The position numbers and the translations under genes are program-made. A DNA stretch of 64,000 nucleotides, from the NCBI GenBank assembly GCA_905182995.1, contig CAJJDP010000070.1, positions 128,448 to 192,447 of the forward strand. Reading direction: 5' to 3'. Position 1 is the first letter of the stretch; every line of letters starts with the position of its first letter. Source of the DNA: Paramecium octaurelia. Taxonomy: Eukaryota; Ciliophora; Oligohymenophorea; Peniculida; Parameciidae. Positions 63,851-64,000 of this stretch are shown one piece after another. A model generated the notes under the pieces. The model was not told the DNA's origin. It was given only the letters and a program-made list of their open reading frames with translations, and did not search any database.

Positions 63851-63947
63851 TTCATATATAATATATATAGGGCATTTTGTATTTAGGAAAATTGCTTATA
63901 ATCAGTATAATCATGCAATCTTTTAACCATTTTTATAATACAAAATA

Positions 63948-64000
63948 ATGGATTCTCCAGTTGGCTTAGTTATGGTTGCCTAGCCATCCAGTGATCCATT
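63948..64000 (+). CDS. Partial gene, first 17 codons (runs off the right edge)
   Basis: ATG at 63948 opens MDSPVGLVMVAQPSSDP in frame to the end of the window. Too short to identify. It lies 97 bp after the previous gene, as usual for gene spacing here. Confidence 0.45.

Overview
The window is macronuclear DNA of a ciliate, almost certainly Paramecium (P. tetraurelia or a close relative). Three things seen in the sequence show this. Genes read open only when TAA and TAG are translated as Gln and TGA is the sole stop. Introns are tiny (about 20-32 nt, GTA...TAG) and removing them restores one frame in gene after gene. The DNA is very AT-rich and packed with short intergenic gaps. Nearly every long protein is therefore broken into pieces under the standard code, so genes were rebuilt by reading through TAA/TAG and removing the mini-introns; most of the models whose introns I resolved come out as an exact multiple of three.

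Layout. 1-7 kb: start of an unknown gene (-), a longin R-SNARE (+), a TMEM181/Wntless-like membrane protein (+), and a voltage-sensor/adenylyl cyclase/TPR protein (-). 7-14 kb: coiled-coil and low-complexity proteins, and an assembly artefact in which 1,392 bp is repeated exactly on both sides of one N. 13-16 kb: a possible myristoylated PP1-docking protein, a ULK/ATG1-like kinase and a small basic protein. 17-25 kb: an unknown protein, a DUF1761-like membrane protein, Prp28 and CDC5L (two spliceosome factors head to head), a PDI-like protein, a FAM166-type ciliary protein and a chromo-like protein. 25-31 kb: GSK3, two low-complexity proteins, a second myristoyl/RVxF protein and a DHHC palmitoyltransferase. 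32-39 kb: an NF-X1 zinc-finger protein continuous with a SAC3/GANP domain, a two-domain cystatin and a TM9SF nonaspanin. 39-45 kb: a class V aminotransferase, a SANT protein, a Rab, a possible pseudogene and an acyltransferase lacking its catalytic His.

45-59 kb holds the most unusual content: five paralogous membrane proteins (P1-P5, 623-644 aa). Each has N-terminal membrane segments and a C-terminal half that looks like a degenerate histidine-kinase/HATPase module. The phospho-acceptor His and the glycine boxes are gone, but an N-box Asn, an (I/L)NP motif and an R-x-(L/I)-G-P motif are kept. All five have their single intron at the same place. A TRAPPC2L-like subunit and a second ULK-like kinase sit among them.

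59-64 kb: a C2H2 zinc-finger protein, a small protein, an AGC kinase with a PH/TH1-like N-terminal domain, a type I membrane protein and the first codons of one more gene. No rRNA, tRNA, CRISPR, transposon or telomere repeat was recognised. Functions are read from motifs by eye; no database search was possible.
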